DNA of 64,000 nt from Coriolopsis trogii (GCA_020543525.1 JAHYIO010000031.1:1-64000); one strand, 5' to 3'. Positions 47,622-60,426 are shown, counted from the first letter of the stretch. A program made the numbers and translations. Notes: generated by a model from the letters alone, not told the origin.

Positions 47622-48163
47622 GGGCCCGCGTGGCTCAGCGGCAGAGTCGCGTGGAGGGTCCACTGCCCTTGCAGCAGGACCGCGGGTTCGATCCCCGCCG
47701 GGCCCACCTTGTTCATGCCGTATTTCCTTCCACCACCATTCCTTATCTCTTCATCTTCAACCATTGATTATCCGGGACCAGCCGAAGAAGACACGTGGGG
47801 CCTGCAACGGAGCCGGACCGACCCGATTGCACAGCGCCGCCTGAAAACTGTAGGGCGGAACGCGAAATTGCAAACCCCGCCAACCAGTTTGGGGCGGTGG
47901 AATTTGCGAGGAGTGGGAACGCGCGGGTGGATTCCCGTTAGCGTGAGAAATGCAGTTACCACGTTGGGAAGCAAGGCCGTGGAAGCGGAGCGATCAGTGA
48001 TGACCATATCCCTTCCCACTCGCGTTTGACGTGTATTGCGTATGCGGAGTTCGACGGAGGTTGGGACGCTGGGTATGATTGCGGGGGTATTATGTAATAA
48101 CAGAAAAGACAGCAGTGTTTGTGCGCTTGTTCGCCTGCCCACTGGATAATAACAAACTATCAT
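47622..48163 (+). mobile_element. Full-length SINE-like element with tRNA-derived head
   Basis: Flanked by a 15-bp target duplication CACGTCGATCACCGC (47607-47621 and 48164-48178). The head (47622-47706) has GGGCCCG/CGGGCCC ends, an A box TGGCTCAGCGG and a B box GGTTCGATCCC in a good T-arm, so it derives from a tRNA gene. The anticodon arm does not fold normally and no T run follows, so it is not a functional tRNA gene. The last 200 bp are found, 5'-truncated and with their own target duplication, at 13152-13357. The tail is a short ATC-type repeat. Confidence 0.82.
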
Positions 48164-48186
48164 CACGTCGATCACCGCACACCATC

Positions 48187-48777
48187 CAGGCTCCTACCCA
48201 GCCCCACCTTCGGGTTGAGGCCCTATCACGGCGGGCAAAGCTCCCTGAAAAGCACCCGGAAACAACGCATGGAATTAGGTAGAAATCTAAACGGTCCGGC
48301 AAAATTCACGTTCATTTCCAGGTTAGGACATGTTACTTATCACGCGACATCCTCACGAATTTCCTCACCGGTGAAATGAGGGTAAGCTGTCAATCACGAT
48401 GAAATGGGAGAGAAAGAGCTATGAAAGGTCACAATTCCAAGAAAATCCTGAGTTTCATAGCTCTTTCTCTTCCACAACATTGTGATTGACAGCTTACCTT
48501 CCTTTGTACTCATTTCACCGGCGAGGAAATTCGTGAGGATGTCGCAGGATAGGCAACATGTCCTAATCTGGAAACAAACATGGATTTTGCCGGACTGTTT
48601 AGATTTCTACCTAATTCCATGCGCTGTTTCCGTGTGCTTTTCAGGGGGCTTTGCCCGCCGTGTATATCCTGGAGGAGGGGGGACAAGGCGGGATCATTGA
48701 AGTATGGGGCGTCTAATCATGTACGGAGCGGAAGTCACGTGTCTAAGTGAAGTAAGGTGGGGCTGGGTAGGAGCCTG
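48187..48777. mobile_element. Mutator-like MITE/foldback element
   Basis: 591 bp. Terminal inverted repeats start CAGGCTCCTACCCAGCCCCA on both ends. Most of the interior is also an inverted repeat (48240-48410 against 48450-48660). A 9-bp duplication CACACCATC flanks it (48178-48186 and 48778-48786), the length typical of Mutator-like elements. No transposase. Its left target site overlaps the right target duplication of the SINE-like element by one base. Confidence 0.85.
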
Positions 48778-48786
48778 CACACCATC

Positions 48787-49648
48787 ACCCGCTCGCACTC
48801 TGCACTCTCCCGTGGCGAGGTCAGTGCCTGTGTTCTCTCTGCAAACAGCGGATGTACTGACAATACACTCGTTCCAAAGCCCTAATAAACACGTGAGTCT
48901 CACTACGAAACAGCTTGCATTCGAAAATCATTGTCTTGAACGATCCAAGACCGAGAGTTTGTCAATGGCAATCTGCTCCCTTCGCCGTCTCTGCAATCGC
49001 CGTCGCTCGTCCTCGCGTTGTCTCGCAGGAGGGCGGCGACGGCGAATACAGCGTCTGCGCGCAACTACCTTTTCTCGTCATCCGAGGCCTCCTCGCTCCT
49101 CACCCACTCACGGCACCCCGTCATCGACCCCCCTGGCCTGACCGCTCGCCTGGCCGCTGCTGTCTCTCCACTGTAGACCATATTACAGCCGTCAGCGCAG
49201 CCTCCACGCCGCCCCCTTTCAATCCAAGTCTCGTCGCCTCTCCTCGATCTCAGGAGTCCATTCAGGCCTCCTTTCCGCCTCCTCTCTTGTTTCTGATCCC
49301 ATCATTCTCCCCATCTTCCTTTCCTCTCACCCGCCTGGCCTTCTCCGGGCCTAATGCTCTTTCCTAAGCGTCTCGGCTCATTAAGTTTCGAATGGGCGCT
49401 CATATTGGCGCCTCCCATGGCGCCCGACGACCATGCGCGTCCAGCCTGCGTTCGCTCTCAAACACTCGCCTAACGCCATCCCAGCCTTTACCGAATCATT
49501 TCCATTTCTCTCGCCTCATCCATCCCTCCCCCTCCTCTCTCTCCTTCCTTCTGCATTAGTCAACACCCGTATCCAACTCTCTTCCAGATGCTGTCAGCAT
49601 GCTTGTTCCTTTCTCACCGCTCCACTACTTATACAGAACTTCCCTCCC
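48787..49648. other. Upstream region of the amidohydrolase gene
   Basis: C/T-rich, with ttatacagaac just before the chosen start. Open frames here lack family features. No repeat recognised. Confidence 0.4.
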
Positions 49649-52600
49649 ATGCCTCCTCTCCCACAACCGCCCACCATACCCCTTCCACCCGTCGACGACA
49701 TGCCATCGCTAGACGACGCTCGCCTCCGCAAGCGGTCCACACCCGAGAAGGCTCCTCCTTCCTCGCCATCCTCTCTCCCTACACAATCCTCACCGGCATC
49801 GTCCGGGAGCTCATCCAAAGCTCTCCTTGCCGTCTTTGCGCTCGCCCTCTCCTCGTACACCATCTACGTCAAACTTGCTTCTCCGGCACACGCCGCCCTC
49901 GCCGACTCCTACGCATTATGCTCCCGCGAAGGCGCCCAGATCTACACAGTCGATACACGAAACCCTCGTCCACAGTGTCTTGTCGTCCACGGAGACAAAT
50001 TCATCCTCACCGGATCACTCGGTACGTCTCACTCTGATCGAGAATCACGATCGGGTCCTTTAGAACCCTCAACCTTCTCGACAGATAGCGTGCGTTCCCG
50101 CTGGCACGAGATCTCTGCTGGGCGGCTCCAGGTGCGCTACCTCGAGCCGGGCCAGATCGTCGTCCCCGGTCTCAGTGGTGCGTCGAGTATGAGCTCTCAT
50201 ACGACAACGTCCCGAATTGACGTATCCAGACTCGCACTCGCATGTACTCGAGTACGGCGCGACGAAGCAGATGCCGCTCGAGGGAACCAACAGCATAGCA
50301 GGTACGTCTGGATTGGCTGTTCGGGCCGGACATGACCTCACCATGTACACCAGAGACGGTCGAGCGCGTGAGGGCCTACATTCTGGCCGACCCTGACATC
50401 CTCAACGACAAGTCCAAGTTCGTCGAGGGTTGGGGCTGGGACCACACGAAATGGCTGCTCGAAGAATGGCCAAATTACGTATGTCCGCATTTCCCTCACT
50501 GTCCGCTTCCCTTTGTACTGAGCCCGTCCGTACATAGCATGCGCTCGAGGCCGACCCCGTCGTGGCAGGTCGTCCTGTCGTCCTTCAGAGCAAAGACGGA
50601 CACGCGCTCTGGGTCTCGCACGCCGTGATCCAATCGATGGAGCCTCTTCCAGACGAAGTGGAAGGTGGCGTCATCGTTCGCGACGCGGCCGGGCGGCCCA
50701 CCGGTACGCGCACATTCCCCGCTGCGCAGGAATGCGGTTAACTCTTCCTGCACAGGCGTGTTCTTGGACAACGCTCAAGACCTTGTGATCCGTCCCGAGC
50801 CTACGTACAAGCAGCTCCAGAAGCGCTTCGCCGCCACCGTCAAAGACGCGCACTCCCTTGGCCTTACATCTGTACACGACGCTGGTTTCAACCCAGTGTC
50901 TTTGGATTTCTTCCGCAAGTTCGTTTATGCCGACCTGTCCGCGTCGTCTCATACTAACCTCCACAAAGGGAGGCGCACAGGGGGGCTTTGCCCGTAAGCT
51001 GGCGTCACGACCCCTAGTAATTCACCATCTCTTGACAATATGAATGCTCTAGATTCGCATATACGGTATGAAGTATTTTGACGAGACCGCCGCATATTGG
51101 GGAGACTCCTTCGAGAAGATCATCCTTGCGGGGAACAACCGGCTAAGCGTCCGGAGCGTCAAGATATTCGCCGATGGTCAGTCTGTCTCCATATCCGTCC
51201 CCCATCTACATTCTTCCCCGCTCCCTTGCGCGTTTGGCTGATGGCATATGAAACCCCCGCGCGTTCGCTGTATAGGCGCTCTGCGCTCGGGCGGTGCAGC
51301 GGTAAGCCTTGAGAGTTCTACCGAAACGAAAGATCATGCGCTGACCACCATATCCGTCGGTGTCGTCGCATGTATAGCTCTACGAGCCGTATGCAGATAA
51401 CCCTGGGACGCGCGGATTCCTAAGGATCGCGCCCGAGCTGCTAAACGACGTGATCCCGAAGTTCATGAAGGACGGATGGCAGGTGGTGCGTCCCAGGATC
51501 CGTTCCCATGCTGCCTCATTTCCTCAGTGCCCTATCCTGACCTCAACCTCAGAACGTCCACGCCATAGGCGACCGCGCCAACGGTGTCGTCCTTGACGCG
51601 TTTGAGGCGGCACTCGCCGAAGCGAACGTGACGGCGCTCCGTCCGCGTCTCGAACATGCTCAGATCCTTGCGCAGAAGGACATGGCCCGCTTCGGTGATC
51701 TGGGCGGTACGTCTGTATCTCGTATTCATCCTACCCCCCTCATCTGACCGCTATCTATCGATCTGCGTTGATAACGGGCAGTCATCGCGAGCGTCCAACC
51801 GACCCACGCGTGAGTACCCCCCTCCTCCGCTTCTCTTCCTTTGCGCTTTGATCCCACTTCCCGCCTTCTTCCCCGCGCGTAATTGCCGAACTTGGCTCCT
51901 GATTTCCCGTTCCTACATGCAGGATCAGCGACATGTGGTTCGCAGAAGATCGGCTGGTACGTCATCGTCTCTTTATCCCCTCGCCTCCTCGTTCCGCACG
52001 TACTGACGCGCGACAACAGGGCCCGGAGCGCGTCAAAGGCCTCTACGCCTTCCGCAGCATCCTAGACCACGGCGCTCGCATCACGCTTGGCTCTGATTTC
52101 CCCGTCGAGGACATGAACCCTCTCGCCGGCTTTTATGCCGCCATCACCCGCGTCTCGTCAGAGGGCACTTCCCCGCACGGCCCTGGTGGATGGTACGTTC
52201 TCATACCTCTGACCTCTCTCTCTCTTCGCAAGGATTCGGTCCGGGGACACTGTGGTGTCTGTCTCGAGCTCCTGAACATCGTGTTTGTATGATCATCCTG
52301 GTATCTCCGTTAGCCTATGTCTGCCACCCCCGAACGCTCGGGTCCATCCCGCACTACATCGACCCTGATTCTGACGCGCCTGCTCATAGGTTCCCCGAGC
52401 AACGAATGACGCGCGACGAGGCGCTCAAAGGTGCGTCCTGCGTCCCCACCTCACCCGCTGCTCAGACACCGGGCCCCGCACGTCGTGTTCGAGATGTTCC
52501 GCCCGGCGTCTCGCCCTCCTGCTGCGTACCGATATGCTGACTGATGCACTCCCTTTCTCCGCGCCGTGTATGCGTGCGTGCGGTGTATGTAGGCATGACG

Positions 52601-52777
52601 ATCGACCCGGCGTACGCCTCGTTCACCGAGGACATTCTGGGCTCCATCACCCCCGGCAAGCTGGCCGACTTTGTCGTGCTCTCAAAGGACATCATGACGA
52701 TCGGCCCGCAGGACGTGCTCTCTACTCGGGTCGTGGCGACCGTCATGGACGGACGGCCGGTGTACGGCAAACTATAA
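49649..52777 (+). CDS. YtcJ-type amidohydrolase, membrane-anchored
   Basis: Metal-dependent hydrolase of the amidohydrolase superfamily (Amidohydro_3/YtcJ group) in many short exons. The start at 49649 (MPPLPQPPT) is the first in-frame ATG before a Pro/Ser-rich stretch; a later ATG at 49700 is possible. A single hydrophobic segment (KALLAVFALALSSYTIYVKL) follows, suggesting a membrane anchor or signal peptide. Catalytic-domain landmarks across splice junctions: PGLSDSHSH (HxH metal ligands), GWGWDHTKW, GVFLDNAQ, a VKIFADG lysine block, NVHAIGDRA, EHAQ, GSDFPVED (metal-binding Asp) and the terminal SITPGKLADFVVL. Stop TAA at 52775-52777. Relatives act on diverse amides or carbamates; the substrate here cannot be told. 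All key ligands appear present. Confidence 0.88.
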
Positions 52778-53676
52778 GGAAGGGCGTAGGAGAGAACGGG
52801 CCGTAAACGGCCCTTGCCCTGCGCACAATGGCGCCTTCTCGGGCTTTGGATGATCTATCACGTCTCGCACTCTAGGGACGGCTGCTGCATGTAAAGTCTA
52901 ACATCTATGTATGGCGCACATAGTGCGACCGATCCACGATAGGATTCCAACGGTGACCCGTCTTCGTTACTGGTCGACAGGGACTTGCAAGTATGCATTC
53001 GCGCAACCGACATCGGACATCGGGCCAGACTTTGACCGCTCCAACGCCGTCACCCAGCCGAGTCTCGAGGCTCATCGGGCCTAGCCTCTTCAATGCCCAT
53101 CACTCCATACGGTACGATGATAGCGCACACCCGAGAGGCGCATCCGGTGCCCGAGGGCGTCTTGCGGCGAGACGGCGGGGGCGGCGGCGGCTAAGAAGAC
53201 ACGAGTGGGCGTCGGAAGCCCACCGGTCCAGCCATCAGGTGGACCCACAACATGGTTTACCTCTCAAGCTCGACGATCCGTGCGAGCCTGGGTGCGCAAG
53301 GCGCGTGTCCGTCCCACGCCTATCGGCACCCTGATCGTCATGACGAGCTGGGGCGTGTCCTGGCTGGTGTGCGCATTCGAGGCGTCTCATTGGTGATCAC
53401 TAGCCAAGTATAATGGCGTCACAATGCACCCTGGGTGTATAGATTACGCGATGGGGTAGGACTATAGCGGGAGAAGGAGTTCGCCAAGGTGATAACAGAT
53501 TGCGAGAGTACAGTACCGTGACGCTGAAGAGAACTTCGCGAATAACATAAACCGAGGCTGTAACGTAACCGCACTCCGCCACACTGCCGTATACGAGCAG
53601 GCGACGTGAGATATACCTTACGAAATAACATACCAGTCGAAGAGCGTCCGAACATTGCGCGGTGACCGTGGCTGTC
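52778..53676. other. Intergenic, nothing recognised
   Basis: Region between two convergent genes, probably both 3' untranslated regions. No repeat or coding sequence recognised. Confidence 0.4.
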
Positions 53677-56600
53677 TCAGCTCATGCGGATCACCGCGCT
53701 CACACCGCTGAAGAAGTCCTCGTCGTCGTCGAGCCTGCTCTCCTGGGATGTACACGGGAACGAGTCGCGCTCCAGCGTACGTCTGTATGCGCAGCTCGGG
53801 AGTCGGGCGGGTTTCCAAGGCTCGGGGACATGGTCCACATCGATCCGGTCTTCCTGAGGACCGTCCGAGAAAGAGGAGGACGCCCGCTGGGTCGCCTCTG
53901 CCGCCTTCCGCAGCTGGTAAGCCGAGGGTTTTCCGCTGAACATGGGCATGCTGCTCCAGAACTCGCCGTCGTCATAGTCACTGCGCTGGGTACGGTCTGC
54001 CTCCGCGGGTACTTCGTCGTCCGAATCGCTCGAGAGCTCAATAACGTCCTCTTCGTCGAAAGGAGTCTTGCGACGATGAACGGAGACTCCAGAGGGACGC
54101 GACGCTGACGCTGACCCCACCGCCGGTGATCCCACAATTTGCGAGGGAATGGGAGCACGTCGCGAAGGACCAGACCGACTCAGATCAGGAGCGGCAAAGC
54201 GTGAGGGAGGGTCAGGGACAGGCGACGACGGGCGGCTTCGTGTGGGCGAGGGCGATCGCGACATCACAATGAGGCCGTCAAGATCGAGCAGAGACATACG
54301 GCCGCTCGAATTCAAAGCGGGAACGTCCTGGGATGGCACCCGAGCCTGAGCCTGAGACACGCTGGCAACTCCCGTCCCACCCTGCGGAGGACGGTTCTCG
54401 TCCACATCGCGTGCGGTCCTAGTGCGTGCGTCGCCCGCTGATCCTCCCATTGTACCATCAGCGCCAGCCCCAGTCGTCTTCCTCTTTTTCGTGGGCGGCT
54501 GCCGAGTAGCTCCAGAGTCGACACGTTCCCCAGCATTCGAGCCCCGCGAACGTCGCGCAACAGACGCGGCAGACGCAGACGCGCGAGTCCCCGTTCCGCG
54601 CTTCGTATTCGCCTTCCTCTGGCTTTCGAGCGGACCATGCACGTTATGGACTCCGAGAATCCGATCGATGGCGTCGTTCATGAAACTGAGAGGGCCATCG
54701 TCTTCCGGCTCGCTCCATTCTTCCTCGCCCTCGTCGTTCTCACTCGCTGCGACTTGGTCTGTGCCCCGCTTGCGTTTATTCTCGCCCGAGTCCGCGTTCG
54801 AGTCCGCCCGAGACTTGCCTTTGCGCTTGGAAGCAGAGGTAGGGTTAGTTGCCGACGCACGGGGCCTCGGTGCGACGTTGCCATGCTCTCTGAACACATC
54901 CCCGTCTATGCCGTCGATGTTCGCGTAGTTCACCTTCGTCGGGAGGTCGTCACGCGCAGAGGTATTCACAACGAGCGCGACAGGGTCATCCGGGTCAGGC
55001 CAGGTGAGTAGGAAGCCGTGCTTCTCTTGTGGAAAGATTGAGAGTGCAAAGGGGTCGATGTGCTCCTTTGCAGGGGCAGATGAGGCGAAGGGGTTGATAG
55101 CGAGGTAGTCGTAACCGAGATCTTTCCCGGTGCGAGCACGACCCTTTCCCTTCGTCTTCGCTCTGCTCGATCGTGCTTGAGGCTGTTCAGCGGCCCCCGT
55201 GCCATCTTGAGAGACAGCGGTGCGCTTTTTCTTAGCTTGCTTCTCTCGCAGGGTGTTCTCGTACTCTTCGACTAATGCAGGATCGGCGCGCTGAATGATG
55301 GAAGCCGGGAGCCAGAGGAGGACATTGTCAGTGAGAGCTTTCTTCTTCTTTCCCTTCGTTCGGCGTCCCGGCTCGTCTTCGTCATTGTCATCCTCCTCGT
55401 CATCCTCCTCTGCGTCGTCGCTATCCTCGGCCCGACCACGCCCACCTCGGCCAGCTCCCTGAGGTTCAGGGTGTTTTCCCTTGATGCCCGAGTTTGCGAT
55501 ATCAATGAATTGTCGCGGACACACCTCGACGCGATACTCGAGCAGCTTGTCGGTAGAGACGTGCTGGCGCGTCCGTGTGATGCCCACCAAGAGCGGGTGA
55601 CGGTCCTCGACGTGTTCAGCCCGATCCTCGACCTCAGGTTCAGGCGGGCCGCGGTTGACGAACGCTGGAGCAATGCGCTGCATGTCCTCCTCGCGCGTCG
55701 TCCGTCGCTTGGGGACCAGGCACCTCCTCACAAGCGTTGCGCAAGTCCCAACCATAGGCGCTGCGCCGTCACGCCCGGCGTGTGGGCCGTGTTCTTCCTC
55801 TCGCATGTCGACCTCGTGGACGGCCGCTTTGAGGACAGTCATGACGAGCCCCTCCGTCAACAGGCTCTTGAACCGCGCGAGAAGCTTCGAGCGATGCCCC
55901 CACTCATCAAAGTGGCTCTCGCAGAAGCTCGCGAGGGCGGGCAGGTCGATGGAATGGCGGTCGCGTGGAGGTCCGCCTCCGCCGTGGCCGTCGGTCGCAC
56001 TCGTCAAGGGGTAGACGTACTGCTCGAGGACGTCCATGGGCGGGAAGGTGTCAGGGATGGTGAAGGAAGGGCCGCGGCGCGACAGGTGGCCGTGTGCGTT
56101 GGTTCGAATCTCAGCCTCCATTTCAGCACGCCACTGGGGGAGGAACGCGCGGAAGGCTGCGCTCGAGCGTGATTCATAAGCCTCAAGCAGTCGGTCGCCG
56201 TAGCCTAGCCTAGCGAGGGCGTGCGCTTTGTCTATGCCGCACCCATGTACGCCCTGACTCTAGGTGAGCCATGAAACACCTCACGGGTAGAACGTGGACT
56301 CTCACTTTGTCGTAGTCGCCTCCGCTTAAAAGTGCAAAGAGGACCAAGCCTCCACGTGACATCTGAACATCGGGATGATGCCTGAAGTCGTCCGCTATGA
56401 ATATGTGCGCATGGCACGCGCTCGGTTTTCCATTCGCATTCCTAGCGGGATGCGCCTTGTTGCCAGTAAGTTTCAGGCTGAGGCTGAGGGAGAATGTGTT
56501 CAGCCGACATGTTGTAGCCATACACCGCGCCACACGCAGCGGGAAGAAGTTGAGGACTCACTTTTTAATCACGGTCTGCGCTCCGAAGACAAAGGTGTCC

Positions 56601-57183
56601 ACATCGTCGGAGATGATGGCGTCGATAGCGCCTACTTGGTTCAAGTAAGCAAGCTCGGCTTCTGCTTCGCCCCTGGCCTGACCACATAATGAATGCCTGA
56701 GGGAGTGGCCCGGAAGGCCGTGGAACAGACTCACCTCGCGCCAGTCCATGCCGAATATGTCAATGAGCTTCTTGAAGTCCCGGGCAAGACTGTGCGAGCC
56801 CGACTTTCCCATCCTGCTGCCCCGCTTCACGCTCGGCCTCTCCCGTCCATCAAACATAAAGAGAAGCGAGACCGGAAGTCGCGAGAGCTTGCACAGCCGG
56901 AAGAACAGCGTGCGGATCTCAGGGTTCGCACCGCGGTCGTCGCTCTTGCCCCCAGCGCTGAACGTGCCATGCTGAAGCCAAAGGCTGGCGTCGATCCCGA
57001 GGCGGAAAGTGCGCGAGCCAGACTCGTTCTTCTCGAATCCTTCGACAACGGCGAGGTGCGCGATGGCGCGCGACTTCCCTGCGTGGTTCAGGATCTGCAA
57101 AAAAGGGGCATCAGGGGCTTTAACGAGTCCGGGCGATTGAGCGGGTAAGTCCTACTCACATCCCAAAGGCCGGGTACGCCCAT
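53677..57183 (-). CDS. GEN1: GEN1/Yen1-type Holliday junction resolvase (XPG/Rad2 nuclease)
   Basis: Structure-specific nuclease that cuts Holliday junctions. Exon 1 (57183-57160) encodes MGVPGLWD, the typical N-terminus of the family; GTGAGT and TGCAG sites join it to ILNHAGKSR. Landmarks: LGIDASLW (N-domain acidic residue), FMFDGRERPSVK, GEAEAELAYLN and SDDVDTFVFGA (I-domain Glu and Asp residues), then after an intron GGLVLFALLSGGDYDKGVHGCG (helix-turn-helix region, joined over another intron). About 1,090 residues. The long C-terminus has an EYRVEVCP segment that might be part of a chromodomain-like fold, an acidic stretch, and a large Ser/Pro/Arg-rich disordered region ending near 53677. 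The function is inferred from the family; all expected acidic residues are visible. Confidence 0.92.
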
Positions 57184-57559
57184 CTTGGTAGACGGTGCGG
57201 TAGATGAGAGGTATCGCGTGAGGTATGTTGGCAGGGACGGCCGGAAGGCGAGAGGCAAAAGAGGGCCGGGGAGTGTCCTTTCCGGTGGCCAGGACGCGTC
57301 CCGTCACGCGTGACAAGTCGCGTCTCATTGTCGACGTCGCGTTCATGCAGCTCGTGCCCACTACCTGCGATCTGCGCCATCTATAGCCAGCCGCGACGTC
57401 CCTATCACTTCTGGCTCGCATCCTGCAATGTGACAACCAAGACAACTACCTATCACATACAGAGGACCGTGACGTCGACAGACACAATTCGATGCTGCCT
57501 GTATTGAAACTTCTCGTCCTTCTGACTGCGCGCAATGCACTTACGTGCCGTAGAAACAA

Positions 57560-58246
57560 TTATGTGCACACTTACCTGGTAATTTTGACCCCTGATGGCA
57601 AAGAGGCAGGTGTAGACGGAAAGATTGACCGGTGCCTGGTGCGCTGGCTCAGCGTTCCAAAGCATGAAACACTGAGTGCCCTGGGGCCATGGAAGAGTGG
57701 CCCGCAATCGCACAGGATGAGATGGCGGTCGCGAATCGGTGTGGTGAAACCTGAGATGCTAATGAGCGTACCGAGCCTCTTGCAGTACTGAACAACAGCA
57801 GGGATCGGCGGGCGGTACTGTAAGTGACCAGTATGACAGTGTAGGCAATATCGGAGGTGACAGAGAGGGTGGAGCAAAGTGTGCGCGAGAGGCGTAGCGG
57901 AGGATGATATTCAAATGGAGAGTGAATTGGACGTACCGGGGAGAGGTCGAGGCGTGTGGAGTGTGTCGCTGACATTTGTGCTGATCTCATCGACAGCAAA
58001 CATACGTATAGACTCCAAAGTGCAGATGTGGCGGGTGCGGGCATGGCAGAGGCCAGTAGTGCATGCGCACATTGTCGTATCAGGTTCGGGGTGACGGTAC
58101 ACTTACCAACTGGGCGAAGAATATTGGTAGGACCTGGGACCTTTCGCCATCGCCTCTGCTACATATTGTCGAGTCTCGAGGACGTCTTCAATCAGGGCGC
58201 GGGTGATGTCAGACTCTAGGTGGGAGGATGGCGGTCTCTTGCTCAT
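57560..58246 (-). CDS. Possible small multi-exon gene, unknown function
   Basis: Candidate first exon from 58246 (MSKRPPSSHLESDITRAL..) with a likely amphipathic helix (ITRALIEDVLETRQYVAEAM) and a GTAAGT donor near 58108. Further downstream, coding-like pieces include MFAVDEISTNVSDTLHTP (near 57960-58015, then GTACGT) and YRPPIPAVVQYCKRLG (near 57778-57822). The joins between pieces are not certain and the end was not located. Could be a noncoding stretch with chance frames. Confidence 0.35.
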
Positions 58247-58623
58247 CTTGCCAAGCGACGTAAAGTCTCGCAACAATGATAGACTAATCATGGATGTACC
58301 ACTCGAATGATAGTGGGGGCAGGGAGTAGAAGGGAAAGAGATGTACTCGCCGCTAGGCAGCCCCGCGAAGACCTGGTAGATGGACGCACTCCGAGCGATC
58401 ACGAGTCGTTGGTTCATAAGCATAGACTATTGCGCAACACAAGAGGCTTCGCGCGATGGAAACCGAAAGGATGTAAACGAGCAAGCAGGACATGGGCGCG
58501 GGAGGAAGAGTGTGTGAACGGTAGACGCGCGTGGCAGACTGTTGTTGCGAACGACCATCACATTGTTCGTGTAAGTAAGATATTCCTGCGTATACCAAAT
58601 CACATCCCAGATCTGTCCTGGCG
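58247..58623. other. Intergenic, upstream of gene G1
   Basis: Short interval between the possible small minus-strand gene and G1, which diverge here. No repeat or regulatory site recognised. Confidence 0.35.
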
Positions 58624-59886
58624 ATGGCCTTGCCATTCTTTCCTGCCACGTCTCGCCACTGGCACACATGCCAGCAGTTCTCTCTCGCGCTCTCGACTCC
58701 GAGTCCCGCGCGGGCTCACCGCACGGTCGCCATTCGTAACGGGGTTGTATCTGTTTACGGAGCTCATGCCCATACGCTACCCCCACATACTCGCAACTCT
58801 TCTCCTTCCACTGTATCCCGGCGACTGAGCCTGCCAACAAACAAAGGGGGTCGACCCAAACGATTCGGATACAAGATCATCACCGCCTTGGATCCCCAAA
58901 AGCTCGTTCCGGAAGATTACATTGATACAGCCAGAAGGCTCAATCTCGCCAATCTCGAATTCCGGCCTGCATGGCTGCCCAGATTCCGGAGCTTCATACG
59001 CCAGTTGCCCCCAGTTCGACACGACGCTTCGCTACCGGCCAGTGACCGCTTCCCTCGTGGTTTCCTCTACTACCACTCGAGCCTGAACCAACCTCCGCTT
59101 GCTGCCTCCATTCGTTTCCGCCTCACACCCTCGGATGATCCCTCTACGTTCGCCGCTGGCCGCGACCTTCTCACCTCACAGACACTCCCCTGGATGATAC
59201 CACTGCTGTCCATCGCACGCAACTCAAATCTGCAAGCGTTTCGCGCCATCTTGGAAAACGACGGACTCGTGTCCAACGAGCTGATGCAGCTAGCCACACA
59301 GAACGGCCTGTACAGGTTCTGCGTGAACGGCGACCGCAGGATCTCGACATTGATCCACTCCTTCCACCAGCCATTCCCAATCGCAGTGGATAAATGTAAC
59401 ACCACGTTCAATCTCGTCAGCAAGAAAGGCATGGCCCCCTACCGTAAATTCAACACTCGTGACCCAACTCTTCGGCCTCTTCAAGGTGCGTAGCTGTCGG
59501 TGCTGGCTTTCAGCCCCACGTTGTACGCAATCGTTCTCTCTGACAACTGCACAATTATATCGACAGGCACCGCCATATGCTGCTTCGAACGTTCCGCGCT
59601 CGAGAAGCACTCGGGCAAGCGCGGGGTTGTCATTCGTATCCTGCGTTCCCTCGAGTCTGATCCACTCCGTCCGAACCCGGCCTACGCCGGAGTGCCATTC
59701 ACGAAGGAGATACTGGGCAAACTAGAGGGGTCCCTTCTGTCAGCGATAGTGCATCAAAAACGTCATAATCGCTCTCCATGGTCGGTGAACGTCGACGACC
59801 CCCAAAGTCATAGCCAGTCCGTGCATCCACTTCACATCCTGTTCGATAACGAAGCCGAGTACGGTCCATTTACGGACCAGTTCTGA
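58624..59886 (+). CDS. Family G protein G1
   Basis: Two exons, 58624-59485 and 59567-59886, joined in phase 1 (GTGCGT...GACAG). Conserved family blocks: ITALDPQKLVPEDYIDTA, GFLYYHSSLNQPPLA, SIRFRLTPSDDPSTFAAG, LENDGLVS, then after the intron GTAICCFERSALEKHSGKR, VIRILRSLESDP and HPLHILFDNEAEYGPFTD. The first 80 residues are not conserved and are Ser/Arg/Pro-rich. No known domain recognised. The most diverged of the group: its middle (about residues 105-130) differs from G2 and G3. First member of a tandem family on one strand. Confidence 0.75.
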
Positions 59887-59939
59887 TGGTCCCGTTCGGC
59901 CGTTTCCTTTCCGAATGGGCCATGTCGCTCTCTCCTTGA

Positions 59940-60426
59940 CGGTCATCTGCGCGGATAGGGTGATGGCGTCGAAATTATACCCCTTTTCGAGTGTCAATGT
60001 TATCAAACACGAGCCAGGAAGCCCCTCTAGCTCTTCAAACTTTTCGCCTTCCGTTCATGGGTATGTAGCAATGTGGCCATCGACTGTCGATATACATGCT
60101 GACCGACAGTGGTATAGGGACCGCATTGTGCTCCTTCGAACCCTCGACGCTTGAGGAGCACGAGGGCACGCGCGTGGTCTTCACTCGCGTCCTCCGCTTT
60201 CTTCCATCCAATCCGGTGTCCCGGGACCGGTACCCATCTTACGGAAGCCCGCCATATCCGGATGAGTTTATTCCGCATGAAGGGTAGCTGCCCAACTGTC
60301 TCTTGTATCGCAAGGCCAGACGTGGTCTGTGAACGTCAAAACGCTCAGATCCACGAGATTACGCCCCCACTGCATGTCCTGTTCGATAACGAGGCAGTGT
60401 ATGGGCCGTATACCGCCGAGTCTTGA
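59940..60426 (+). pseudogene. Family G 3' fragment (psiG)
   Basis: Matches the last third of G2: a GPGSPSGS-like block, intron-like interval, GTALCSFEPSTLEEHEGTR, VLRFL.S.P, SPPYPDEFIPHEG and then, in another frame, PPLHVLFDNEAVYGPYTAES. The N-terminal two thirds are missing, and there is a frame break after the PYPDE block. The 3' flank (ttgacgcgagccg) matches that of G2, so it arose by tandem duplication. Confidence 0.8.

Noticed and set aside
47622..47706. Functional tRNA gene
   Set aside because: A and B boxes and acceptor/T arms are good, but the anticodon arm does not fold with a normal 7-nt loop and U33, no T run follows, and the sequence is flanked by a target duplication as the head of a longer element.
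54422..55011. Plus-strand open frames opposite GEN1
   Set aside because: Shadow frames of the GC-rich disordered GEN1 C-terminus.
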